Origin: Actinomycetes bacterium
Lineage (GTDB): Bacteria; Actinomycetota; Actinomycetes; Actinomycetales; Micrococcaceae
Length of the DNA stretch: 12,947 bases
Assembly: GCA_023426375.1 (NCBI GenBank)
Contig: JAFAAV010000029.1
Span: 1 to 12,947 of the forward strand
Reading direction: 5' to 3'
A model generated the notes under the pieces. The model did not search any database. It worked only from the letters and a program-made list of their open reading frames with translations, and had not been told where the DNA came from. Shown in pieces: positions 1 through 6,598 of the stretch (position 1 is the stretch's first letter; each line of letters begins with the position of its first letter). The translations under genes and the position numbers were made by a program.

Positions 1-50
1 TTTTTTTTTGGGGGGGGGGCGGGGGCGGCCCCCCCCCGCCCCCCCCCCCA
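1..50. other. Low-complexity G/C homopolymer edge, probable assembly artefact
   Basis: The first 50 bases are nine T, ten G, then G blocks broken by single C, then C blocks broken by one G. The G half and the C half are nearly complementary, so the stretch would fold back on itself. Nothing else in the window resembles it. It lies 15 bases past the stop codon of transketolase and coincides with the window edge. This is typical of a bad read end or a collapsed GC-rich hairpin at a contig end. A real GC-rich terminator of tkt cannot be excluded, but on the tkt strand the hairpin would be followed by A residues, not the U tract of an intrinsic terminator. Confidence 0.7.
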
Positions 51-64
51 CGGCGAGTGGAGAA

Positions 65-2176
65 TCAACGCGCTGCGGCGATGGACTCCTGAGCCTTGCT
101 GACCACGTCTTCGGCGGTGATGCCGAACTCGCGGTACAGGGTCTTGTAATCGGCGGACTCACCGAAGTGCTCGAGGGACACGGCGCGGCCTGCATCTCCC
201 AGAATGTCGTTCCAGGACATCTTGACGCCGGCCTCAACGGTGACGCGTGCCTTCACGCCGGAGGGGATCACGGATTCGCGGTAGTCCTGGTCCTGAGCGT
301 CGAACCACTCGCGGCACGGCATGGAGACCACGCGGGCGGCCACCCCCTGCTCGGCGAGCTGCGTGCGGGCCGCCACGGCCAGCTCCACCTCGGAGCCGGT
401 AGCGATCAGCACGACGTCCGGGGTGGACTCGGTGTCCGCCAGTACGTAGGCGCCGCGGGCCACGCCCTCGGCCGAGGCGAACTTCTCACCCTCGGCATCC
501 GGGTGCAGATCTTCACGAGCGAAGACCGGCAGGTTCTGACGCGTCAGGGCGATACCGGCCGGGCGGTCGTGGTGCTCGAGCATGGTGCGCCACGCGACGG
601 CGGTCTCGTTGGCGTCCGCGGGGCGAACCACGTCCAGACCCGGGATGGCGCGCAGCGAGGAGAGCTGCTCGACCGGCTGGTGCGTGGGGCCGTCCTCACC
701 CAGACCGATCGAGTCGTGGGTCCACACGTAGATGGAGGGCACCTTCATGAGCGCACCGAGTCGAACGGCGGGGCGCTGGTAGTCCGAGAAGATCAGGAAC
801 GTACCGGAGAACGCGCGGGTCTGCGTGCTCATCACAATGCCGTTCACGATCGCGGCCGCCGCGTGCTCACGGATACCGAAGTGCAGCACGCGACCGTACG
901 GGGAGCCGTCCCACATGTCGGTGGAGCGTTCGGCGGGGATGAAGGACTTGGCGCTCTCGATCGTGGTGTTGTTGGAGCCTGCCAGGTCAGCGGAGCCGCC
1001 CCACAGCTCGGGGAAGGTGTCCGCGATGGCGTTGATGACCTCGCCGGAGGCCTTACGCGTGGCAACGTCCTTGCCGGCCTCGAAGGTGGGGAAGGCAGCG
1101 GCGTAGTTCTCGGGCAGCTGCTCGTCACGGATACGGTCGTAGAGGGCGGCCTTGTCCGGGTTGGCCTCGCGCCACTCGGCGAAGGACTTCTCCCACTCGG
1201 CGCGCTCTTCCTTGCCGCGCTGAGCCACGGAACGCACGTGCTCGAAGATCTCGGGCTCGATCACGAAGGACTCGTTCTTGTCGAAGCCCAGGATTTCCTT
1301 GGTGGCTGCGACCTCGTCCTCGCCCAGGGCGGAACCGTGGATGGCGCCGGTGTTCTGCTTCTTGGGTGCGGGCCATCCGATGATGGTGTTCAGGGCGATG
1401 ATGGACGGCTTGTCCGTGACCTTGGTGGCGGCGACGATCGCGTCGTACAAGGCATCCAGGTCTTCCTTGTACTCGCCACCCTGGCGCCAGTCCACGCGCG
1501 CGACATCCCAGCCGTAGGCCTCGTAGCGACCCAGGACGTCCTCGTTGAACGCCACGTTGGTGTCGTCCTCGATGGAGATCTTGTTGTCGTCGTAGATCAC
1601 CACCAGGTTGCCCAGCTCCTGGGTGCCTGCCAACGAGGATGCTTCAGAGGTGATGCCTTCCTGCAGGTCACCGTCGGAAGCGATCACGAAAACGTTGTGG
1701 TCGAACGGCGAGGTGCCGGGGGCGGCGTCGGCGTCGAACAAACCGCGGGTGTAGCGCTGGCCGTAAGCGAAGCCCACGGACGAGGCCAGGCCCTGACCCA
1801 GCGGGCCGGTGGTGATCTCCACGCCGGTGGTGTGGCGGTACTCGGGGTGACCGGGAACCTTGGAACCCCAGGTGCGCAAGGACTTGATGTCGTCCATCTC
1901 CAGGCCGTAACCGGAGAAGAACAGCTGCAGGTACAGCGTCAACGAGGTGTGGCCGGGGGAGAGGATGAAACGGTCGCGACCGGTCCAACGGTCGTTACTG
2001 GGGTCGTGACGCATGATCTTCTGGAACAGCATGTAAGCAACGGGTGCCAGGGACATGGCGGTGCCGGGGTGACCGTTGCCCACCTTCTGTACGGCGTCTG
2101 CGGCGAGTACACGCGCGGTGTCCACGGCGCGGGCGTCCTGTTCGGTCCAATTCAGCGGTTGCTCAAGGTTCGGCAC
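65..2176 (-). CDS. tkt: Transketolase
   Basis: This gene encodes a cytosolic, thiamine-diphosphate-dependent transketolase of 703 residues, a usual length for the family. It moves two-carbon ketol units between sugar phosphates in the non-oxidative pentose phosphate pathway. Visible motifs are GNGHPG (33-38), GPLGQG (124-129), the ThDP/metal-binding SDGD (167-170) with a following Asn near 198, His280 in AIHGS, the catalytic-Glu motif GIREHA (434-439, Glu437) and GEDGPTHQP (493-501). The Pyr and C-terminal domains are complete. The start is GTG at 2174-2176, preceded by AAAGGGA about 9 bases upstream; an ATG further upstream is followed at once by an in-frame stop. It diverges from ctaB. In Actinobacteria tal usually follows tkt, which here would lie beyond the left edge. 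Nothing in the gene looks damaged. Confidence 0.97.
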   Translation of the reverse strand: MPNLEQPLNWTEQDARAVDTARVLAADAVQKVGNGHPGTAMSLAPVAYMLFQKIMRHDPSNDRWTGRDRFILSPGHTSLTLYLQLFFSGYGLEMDDIKSLRTWGSKVPGHPEYRHTTGVEITTGPLGQGLASSVGFAYGQRYTRGLFDADAAPGTSPFDHNVFVIASDGDLQEGITSEASSLAGTQELGNLVVIYDDNKISIEDDTNVAFNEDVLGRYEAYGWDVARVDWRQGGEYKEDLDALYDAIVAATKVTDKPSIIALNTIIGWPAPKKQNTGAIHGSALGEDEVAATKEILGFDKNESFVIEPEIFEHVRSVAQRGKEERAEWEKSFAEWREANPDKAALYDRIRDEQLPENYAAAFPTFEAGKDVATRKASGEVINAIADTFPELWGGSADLAGSNNTTIESAKSFIPAERSTDMWDGSPYGRVLHFGIREHAAAAIVNGIVMSTQTRAFSGTFLIFSDYQRPAVRLGALMKVPSIYVWTHDSIGLGEDGPTHQPVEQLSSLRAIPGLDVVRPADANETAVAWRTMLEHHDRPAGIALTRQNLPVFAREDLHPDAEGEKFASAEGVARGAYVLADTESTPDVVLIATGSEVELAVAARTQLAEQGVAARVVSMPCREWFDAQDQDYRESVIPSGVKARVTVEAGVKMSWNDILGDAGRAVSLEHFGESADYKTLYREFGITAEDVVSKAQESIAAAR

Positions 2177-2267
2177 GGTGGCTAGTCCCTTTCATCGGTG
2201 GGGTACTCCACTGCGGCCTGGGGTTCGACGACGTCGCGCCGGGCAGACCACACGGGTTTCAGCATTA

Positions 2268-2297
2268 ACCTTAGTCCCGCAGTCGTGGGAGCGTCAG
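2268..2297 (-). promoter_or_regulatory. Candidate tkt promoter
   Basis: Read on the minus strand, CTGACG (2297-2292) is a partial match to the -35 consensus TTGACA. It is followed after 18 bases by TAAGGT (2273-2268), which fits the actinobacterial -10 pattern TANNNT. Transcription would begin near 2261 and leave a leader of about 85 bases before the GTG of tkt. The spacing is right but both boxes are imperfect. Upstream of the -10, 2275-2290 can form a 6 bp hairpin (TCCCGC / GTGGGA, one G-T pair) inside the spacer. Confidence 0.3.
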
Positions 2298-2361
2298 CGT
2301 CTTGTGCTGTCGGTGAATCACGCGCCCGTGCGTGCTCCTGATCACCCGGAAATTACGCCTT

Positions 2362-2391
2362 ATGACAGCTATACTTCTGTGTGGGTATAGG
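2362..2391 (+). promoter_or_regulatory. Candidate ctaB promoter
   Basis: ATGACA (2362-2367) matches five of six bases of the -35 consensus. After an 18-base spacer comes TATAGG (2386-2391), a four-of-six -10 match. Inside the spacer, TATACT (2370-2375) is an even better -10 on its own but has no -35 at proper distance. The stretch 2341-2391 is clearly richer in A and T than its surroundings, as expected for a promoter region. The start site would be near 2398, about 77 bases ahead of the GTG chosen for ctaB. Confidence 0.45.
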
Positions 2392-2474
2392 TACGCGCTC
2401 AGAGACTGCCGTGCTTGCCCCGTACGGCTCGGAACACCACGGCGCCGGATTCGATTACTTGGAGCATTGATTCT

Positions 2475-3488
2475 GTGAACCCCCTTGATACCGCGGCACA
2501 GTCGGGTCGAAGCGCATCGCAGGCCTCACAAGGTCACGGTGCCACCGGCTCTTCCATCGGCCCTGTGGCGCCGGTGGGGTACGAGGGGCCCATGACCGCG
2601 GGGCGCAAGATCAAGGCGTACGTGGCGCTCACCAAGCCGCGCATCATCGAGCTGCTGTTGGTCGCAACCGTTCCGACCATGATTTTCGCCCAGCAGGGCA
2701 TGCCCAATTTCTGGCTCATTCTGAACACCCTGATCGGTGGCAGCCTGGCTGCCGGTGCCGCTGGTGCGTTCAACTGCTACATTGACCGCAACGAAGACCG
2801 TCTGATGAAGCGCACTGCGCGCCGTCCGTTGGTCACCGGTGAGGTGGGCGATCGTGAAGCACTGATTTTCGCGTGGGTGCTGTCCGTGGTGGCCGTGGCA
2901 TGGCTGACCATTGGCGTCAGCGTGCTGTGCGGTGTGCTCGGCGTGATCGCGATTGCGCTCTACGCCGTGTTCTACTCCATCATCTTGAAGCGCCGCACCG
3001 CCCAGAACATCGTGTGGGGCGGCATTGCCGGGTGTATGCCCGTGCTCATCGGTTGGGCTGCGGTGCGCGACACCATTGAGTGGCCTGCTCTGGTGCTATT
3101 CATGTTCATATTCTTGTGGACCCCGCCGCACTACTGGCCGCTGTCCATGAAGTACGCGGAGGACTACTCCCGCGCCGGTGTTCCCATGTTGGGAGCTGTG
3201 GACACGGCTCGCTCCGTGGGAGCGCAGGTCGTGCTCTACGCGTGGGCCACCGTGATCTGCTCGCTGCTGCTCGTTCCCGTGGGCGGTGCCGGCTGGGTGT
3301 ACGCACTCATCGCTCTGGCCTCCGGTGGCTGGTTCCTGTATCACTGCCACAAGCTGCACTCCATGGCGCAGAACGGCAAGCCCACCCTCAAGCAGGCAAT
3401 GTTCGTGTTCCACGGCTCCATCGCCTACATCACGTTCGTGTTCGTGGGCGTGGCCCTCGACCCGTTTATCGGCGGACCGATTCTCTGA
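2475..3488 (+). CDS. ctaB: Protoheme IX farnesyltransferase (heme O synthase)
   Basis: This is a polytopic UbiA-superfamily membrane enzyme that adds a farnesyl group to heme B to make heme O, the first step toward heme A of cytochrome aa3 oxidase. With the GTG start at 2475 it has 337 residues. The first Asp-rich motif NCYIDRNED lies at about 100-108, followed by RTARRPLVTGEV. LKRRTAQNIVWGG is near 171-183, and the second motif, PPHYWPLSMKYAEDY, near 217-231 carries the YxxKxxxD pattern. About eight hydrophobic segments follow a hydrophilic N-terminus. I chose GTG 2475 because GGAG (2461-2464) sits 10 bases upstream. A TTG at 2415 (357 residues, no good RBS) and an ATG at 2592 (starting MTAGRKIKAYV, RBS too close) are alternatives. 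It diverges from tkt. ctaA, the next step, is 1.2 kb away on the opposite strand. Confidence 0.93.
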   Translation: MNPLDTAAQSGRSASQASQGHGATGSSIGPVAPVGYEGPMTAGRKIKAYVALTKPRIIELLLVATVPTMIFAQQGMPNFWLILNTLIGGSLAAGAAGAFNCYIDRNEDRLMKRTARRPLVTGEVGDREALIFAWVLSVVAVAWLTIGVSVLCGVLGVIAIALYAVFYSIILKRRTAQNIVWGGIAGCMPVLIGWAAVRDTIEWPALVLFMFIFLWTPPHYWPLSMKYAEDYSRAGVPMLGAVDTARSVGAQVVLYAWATVICSLLLVPVGGAGWVYALIALASGGWFLYHCHKLHSMAQNGKPTLKQAMFVFHGSIAYITFVFVGVALDPFIGGPIL

Positions 3489-3500
3489 TTCACGGTCCCT

Positions 3501-3542
3501 CGCCAGTTGTTGCGGGCCAACCGCTGGCGCACCGACGGCGCC
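3501..3542 (+). terminator. GC-rich hairpins after ctaB, possible terminator
   Basis: Twelve bases after the ctaB stop, CGCCAG (3501-3506) pairs with CTGGCG (3524-3529), and the stem continues inward as TTG/CAA across a three-base bulge. A second stem, GGCGC (3526-3530) with GCGCC (3538-3542), overlaps it and competes. No T tract follows, so this is at best a weak or factor-dependent terminator. It would separate ctaB from the next gene. Confidence 0.35.
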
Positions 3543-3590
3543 CACGACAGTCATGCGTTGACTCGCGGGTATCATCCCTTGTCGCGCAAT

Positions 3591-3609
3591 TCGTGTAAGG
3601 CTCACCTAA
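3591..3609 (+). promoter_or_regulatory. DtxR/IdeR iron-box-like site upstream of the DapA-family gene
   Basis: The 19-mer matches 14 of 19 positions of the DtxR/IdeR consensus TTAGGTTAGGCTAACCTAA. The right 12 bases (AGGCTCACCTAA) fit at all but one position, while the left end is degraded. It overlaps the -10 box of the downstream gene, where a bound iron-dependent repressor would block transcription. I counted the match by eye and have no genome-wide background for it. Confidence 0.33.
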
Positions 3610-3618
3610 ACTAGCCGC
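3607..3618 (+). promoter_or_regulatory. -10 box of an apparently leaderless gene
   Basis: TAAACT (3607-3612) fits TANNNT, and exactly six bases separate it from the ATG at 3619. This is the geometry of leaderless actinobacterial mRNAs, in which transcription starts at the A of the start codon. No Shine-Dalgarno sequence lies at a useful distance; the nearest, AAGG at 3597-3600, is 18 bases away. A TTGTCG at 3579-3584 is the only -35-like element, with an overlong 22-base spacer. Confidence 0.45.
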
Positions 3619-4533
3619 ATGCAGTCCATGACTTTCTCCGGTGTCATTGCCTACCCCATTACGCCCTTCTTGCCCGGAGGTGGGTTGGACCTGGAGTCAT
3701 TGGAGCTCAGCGTGGCCAAGTTGGCCCGCAGCGGTGTGGACGGCGTGGTGGTCCTGGGAACCTCCGGCAGTTTCGCCTACCTGAGTACCGAAGAACGCGC
3801 GCAGGTCGTCAAAGTGGCGGTGGATGCGGCGTCGGGCTCGGAAACTCCCGTGGGTGTGGGCATCTCCGCGATGACCACACGCGAGGTCATGACCATGGCC
3901 TACGCGGCAGAGAACAACGGTGCGGACGGGCTGGTGCTCAACCCGCTCAGCTACATTCCGTTGGTCTCCCAGGAAATCGCGGACCAGGTCGAAACCGTTG
4001 CTTCGTCACTGTCGCTTCCGCTGTGCCTGTACAACAACCCGGAGACCACGGGTTTCAACTATCCCGTGGAGTTGGCGGCAGAACTGTCCTGGTTGGACAA
4101 CGTGGTGGCCTTCAAGGACACCGTGTCCTCGGGGAGGCTCTTCCACTCGCGGCAACTGCTCTACGCACAGCGTGCGGATCCGAGCACGGTGCACGGGGTG
4201 AGCGGTGATCAGGTCATCGTTGCCGACTATCCGATGGCCGCGTGGCACACCGGTTTGGCGGCACTGTTGGCGCCGGAATTCGTGGCCTTCCATCGCGCAG
4301 TGATTCACCATCGTGCCGGTGAGGCCGCGCTGTGGAGTACGACCCTCGCGCCCCTCATGGAGCTCATGGGCTACGAGCGTCCGTTGTCCGCCCTCTACGC
4401 CCTGGCCGAGGTCTGTGGCGTTCGCACGGGTGCTCCGCGGCGCCCCTTGCTACCGATCCCCACCAGCAGTAAGCGCAGGCTTGCGGACGCCGTGGAGCAG
4501 CTGCGTTCCGCGGCACCGCACATTCTGGGCTGA
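3619..4533 (+). CDS. DapA-superfamily (dihydrodipicolinate synthase/NAL-type) aldolase, substrate unknown
   Basis: This 304-residue protein is a class I aldolase/lyase of the DHDPS/N-acetylneuraminate lyase TIM-barrel superfamily, which forms a Schiff base with a 2-oxo acid, usually pyruvate. The N-terminus AYPITPF (11-17) is typical. GTSG (47-50) corresponds to the GTTG loop, Tyr138 in LYNNP is the proton-relay tyrosine and Lys166 in VAFKD the Schiff-base lysine. After the tyrosine, E. coli DapA has YNVPSRTG with Arg138 binding the aspartate-semialdehyde carboxylate; here the motif is YNNPETTG with Thr in that place. The protein is therefore probably not the lysine-pathway enzyme but a relative acting on another aldehyde or 2-keto acid. 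The start is ATG 3619, with another ATG at 3628. It has its own promoter, and its neighbours are heme-synthesis genes, which do not suggest a substrate. Confidence 0.85.
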   Translation: MQSMTFSGVIAYPITPFLPGGGLDLESLELSVAKLARSGVDGVVVLGTSGSFAYLSTEERAQVVKVAVDAASGSETPVGVGISAMTTREVMTMAYAAENNGADGLVLNPLSYIPLVSQEIADQVETVASSLSLPLCLYNNPETTGFNYPVELAAELSWLDNVVAFKDTVSSGRLFHSRQLLYAQRADPSTVHGVSGDQVIVADYPMAAWHTGLAALLAPEFVAFHRAVIHHRAGEAALWSTTLAPLMELMGYERPLSALYALAEVCGVRTGAPRRPLLPIPTSSKRRLADAVEQLRSAAPHILG

Positions 4534-4663
4534 CACGGTCCAAGCCGACGACGCCGCCGCTCGGCCGAGTCGCGTGGTAACCCCTGCGAACACTTCAGGT
4601 CTCGCCGCGACCCCTTTGGCCGGGTTGGAGGGTTCTCAGAGCACCTCAGATGTCATCCGGGGT

Positions 4664-5677
4664 TCAGACCACCGGCTCCGTAACGTCACTGTCCTGGGCG
4701 AGGGCGCGATCTGCTTCCGCTTCAGTGGGATCCTTGGTGACCTGGAAGCTGATGGAGCACACGCGCGTGGCGGACCAGATCATGATGGCGGAGAGCACCA
4801 TGTGAATGGCCACGGAGAGAATCGGGACGTTGTTGAGGTACTGGTAGTACCCGACCAGGGCTTGCAGGACGAGAACTCCAGCAAGCAACAGGTAGGCGCG
4901 AACGAGCACCTTGGGCCAGTTCTGCTTCATACCCAGGATCAGCGCAATGATCACGATCGCCACGATCAGATAAACGGGCACGACGTGCGTAAAGGTGATC
5001 AGACGGGGTTCGAAGGCCAAACGAGCGGAGTCTTCGTCGCCGGCGTGGGGACCGGTGCCGGTCACCAGGGTTCCCACGTACAGGATGATCGCGGACAGAA
5101 CACCCACGGCCGTGGCGAGGACCCGGACCGGCTTCTCACGGCCGGGCAACTGACCGGGGCGCTGTGCGTAGGCAACCGTGGCCAGGCCGGCCCGTCGGGT
5201 GTCCAGCACCAGCAGCGTGGCCAGGGAAATCATGATGGCCGAAATGACGTAGTGCACACCCACCACCAGCGGGTGCAGCTGAACCAGCACGGTGATGCCA
5301 CCGATCACGGCCTGCAGCGGAATGCCGATGCCCAGGAAGAACGCGAACCAGAACATCCGGGGGAACTCGTGCCGCAAGCGCAGCACGGCAATGAAGGTCA
5401 GGACAGCAACGACCGCCAGCACGAACGTGAGCAAGCGGTTTCCGAACTCGATGAGGCCGTGAATGCCCATTTCGGGGGTGTTCGTCCAGGACTCGTCAGT
5501 GCACCGCGGCCACGTGGGACAGCCCAGTCCGGAACCGGTGAGTCGGACCAGACCACCGGTGAGAATCAGGAGACTGTTGGCCACCAATGACGCGATGGCC
5601 ATGGCCCGGACCCAGGGGGTCACGGTGGATGGCCACCAGAAATTGTCGGTGGTGGACGGGGACACGGTGGCAGACAT
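4664..5677 (-). CDS. ctaA: Heme A synthase (COX15/CtaA family)
   Basis: This 337-residue polytopic membrane protein oxidises the C8 methyl of heme O to the formyl group of heme A, using its own bound heme B. It has eight predicted membrane segments in two four-helix halves. GGLVRLTGSGLGCPTWPRC (41-59) carries the external CX5C cysteine pair C53/C59. The catalytic-region motif HGLIEFGNR follows with H73 and E77. Further candidate heme-ligand histidines are H142 (VHYV), H231 and H292. The TGTGPHAGD motif near 206-213 marks the start of the second half. The start is ATG 5675-5677 with GGAAG about 8 bases upstream. The C-terminal tail is hydrophilic and acidic. It converges with the DapA-like gene across 130 bp in which I see no clear terminator. 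It works after CtaB. Confidence 0.95.
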   Translation of the reverse strand: MSATVSPSTTDNFWWPSTVTPWVRAMAIASLVANSLLILTGGLVRLTGSGLGCPTWPRCTDESWTNTPEMGIHGLIEFGNRLLTFVLAVVAVLTFIAVLRLRHEFPRMFWFAFFLGIGIPLQAVIGGITVLVQLHPLVVGVHYVISAIMISLATLLVLDTRRAGLATVAYAQRPGQLPGREKPVRVLATAVGVLSAIILYVGTLVTGTGPHAGDEDSARLAFEPRLITFTHVVPVYLIVAIVIIALILGMKQNWPKVLVRAYLLLAGVLVLQALVGYYQYLNNVPILSVAIHMVLSAIMIWSATRVCSISFQVTKDPTEAEADRALAQDSDVTEPVV

Positions 5678-5714
5678 GGCGGTGCTTCCAGATGCTGGTG
5701 GATGAGGTAGGGAA

Positions 5715-5747
5715 AGTCTATCGGCCCAGCCGGGGAATCAGCTCAAC
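5715..5747 (-). promoter_or_regulatory. Candidate ctaA promoter
   Basis: On the minus strand TAGACT (5720-5715) is a good -10 box, 37 bases before the ctaA ATG. The only -35-like element is TTGAGC (5746-5741), at a spacing of 20 bases, which is too long for a strong promoter. That -35-like element is part of a 17 bp sequence repeated 47 bp further upstream, so the region may be under specific control. The -10 is identical to the one in front of the exporter ATPase gene. Confidence 0.35.
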
Positions 5748-5805
5748 GGATCGAGCACTGATTCGGAGCGAGCTAGGGGCGGGGAGCACTCAACGGATCG
5801 AGCAC
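5742..5805. repeat. 17 bp direct repeat upstream of ctaA
   Basis: CTCAACGGATCGAGCAC occurs at 5742-5758 and again, without a mismatch, at 5789-5805, a period of 47 bp. Both copies lie in the 138 bp between the ctaA start and the exporter permease stop. The first copy, extended by one base on the left, is an imperfect palindrome (GCTC...GAGC). It touches the -35 position of the candidate ctaA promoter. Tandem operator sites or a small sequence duplication would both explain it. Confidence 0.8.
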
Positions 5806-5815
5806 CAGGGTGAGC

Positions 5816-6598
5816 CTAGACCCACTTGAACCACTTGAGGGTCGCGGCCCAACTGAGCACGGCCCAAACGGCCAGGACGAGAGCGGGGAGTAGCGCGAAT
5901 TGTCCGGCAAGGAAACAGCTGCGGAGCAGTTCTCCCGCCGCTGCGGAAGGTAGCAGATCGACCAGCCACGAGATCCACCCGGGCAGTACGGAGGTTGGGA
6001 ACAGCACGCCGCCGCCGGCGGCGAGCGCAACCCACACGAGGTTGAGGATGGCCAGAGTCGCTTCAGCACGCAGAGTGCCGGCAATCAGCATGCCCACTCC
6101 GGTGAACGCGACGGCTACAAGGAGCAACAACGGGAGGGAACCGAGCACTGCCATCGGATCCGGCCGCCAGCCCATGAAGGCAGCCGTTCCACCGATCAGA
6201 AGATACTGCAGGGCAAGCACCACGATGATGGCCAACAACTTTCCGGCGATCAGCCCGCCGCGCCCCAGGGGAGTGGTCGACAAGTAGCGCAGCACGCCGT
6301 ACCGGCGGTCGAACCCGGTCTGGATGCCCTGTCCCGAGAAGGCACTGGAAATCACGCACAACACGAGCACGCCGGGCACGGCCACGTCCAGGCGGGTAGC
6401 GCCGTCGGGCCGGAACGAATCGAGCAAGTCGGTGACGGTGAGTCCGACCAGGGCCAGGATCGGCAGGATGATGAGCAGCAAGAACTGTTCGCCATTGCGG
6501 ATCATGGTGACGGTCTCGTAGCGGGCCTGTGCCGCTACACGAGCCGGGAGGCTTGCCGCTCGCGAGGACTGCTGGGCGGTAGTGGCCGGAACGCTCAT
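5816..6598 (-). CDS. ABC-2 type exporter, permease subunit
   Basis: This 260-residue integral membrane protein is the likely partner of the ATPase encoded just upstream. After a 36-residue cytoplasmic N-terminus that ends in a typical amphipathic stretch, six hydrophobic segments can be seen at about 39-55, 72-90, 115-137, 151-174, 181-201 and 234-252. A cytoplasmic loop, GFDRRYGVLRYLSTTPLGR (about 95-113), has the pattern seen in ABC-2 (DrrB/NodJ-like) permeases at the contact with the ATPase. The ATG overlaps the ATPase stop codon by four bases (ATGA), so translation is coupled; AGGAAG lies 9 bases upstream. The substrate cannot be read from the sequence. The position between ctaA and sufR equals that of the Rv1457c/Rv1458c exporter of M. 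tuberculosis, so it is a conserved neighbour of heme A and Fe-S genes. Confidence 0.88.
   Translation of the reverse strand: MSVPATTAQQSSRAASLPARVAAQARYETVTMIRNGEQFLLLIILPILALVGLTVTDLLDSFRPDGATRLDVAVPGVLVLCVISSAFSGQGIQTGFDRRYGVLRYLSTTPLGRGGLIAGKLLAIIVVLALQYLLIGGTAAFMGWRPDPMAVLGSLPLLLLVAVAFTGVGMLIAGTLRAEATLAILNLVWVALAAGGGVLFPTSVLPGWISWLVDLLPSAAAGELLRSCFLAGQFALLPALVLAVWAVLSWAATLKWFKWV

Noticed and set aside
8..2185. A 725-codon open frame on the + strand across tkt
   Set aside because: It is the antisense shadow of tkt, whose product is a full-length transketolase. Long antisense frames are expected in GC-rich DNA, and its translation is rich in Gly, Val, His and Arg without any family motif.
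2264..2278. Possible DtxR half-site (TAAGGTTAA on the minus strand) ahead of tkt
   Set aside because: Only one half resembles the iron box; the other half does not match, so the overall fit is poor. It is better explained as part of the tkt -10 region.
3619..4533. Naming the gene dapA
   Set aside because: The arginine typical of dihydrodipicolinate synthase is replaced by Thr, and no lysine-pathway genes are nearby, so the symbol would overstate the evidence.
4560..4569. CTCGGCCGAG palindrome between the convergent DapA-like gene and ctaA
   Set aside because: It is a perfect palindrome without a loop and without a T tract; I do not accept it as a terminator.
4313..5590. A 425-codon open frame on the + strand crossing the end of the DapA-like gene and most of ctaA
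   Set aside because: It overlaps two well-supported genes; its translation over ctaA is Gln/Asp/His/Gly-rich noise.
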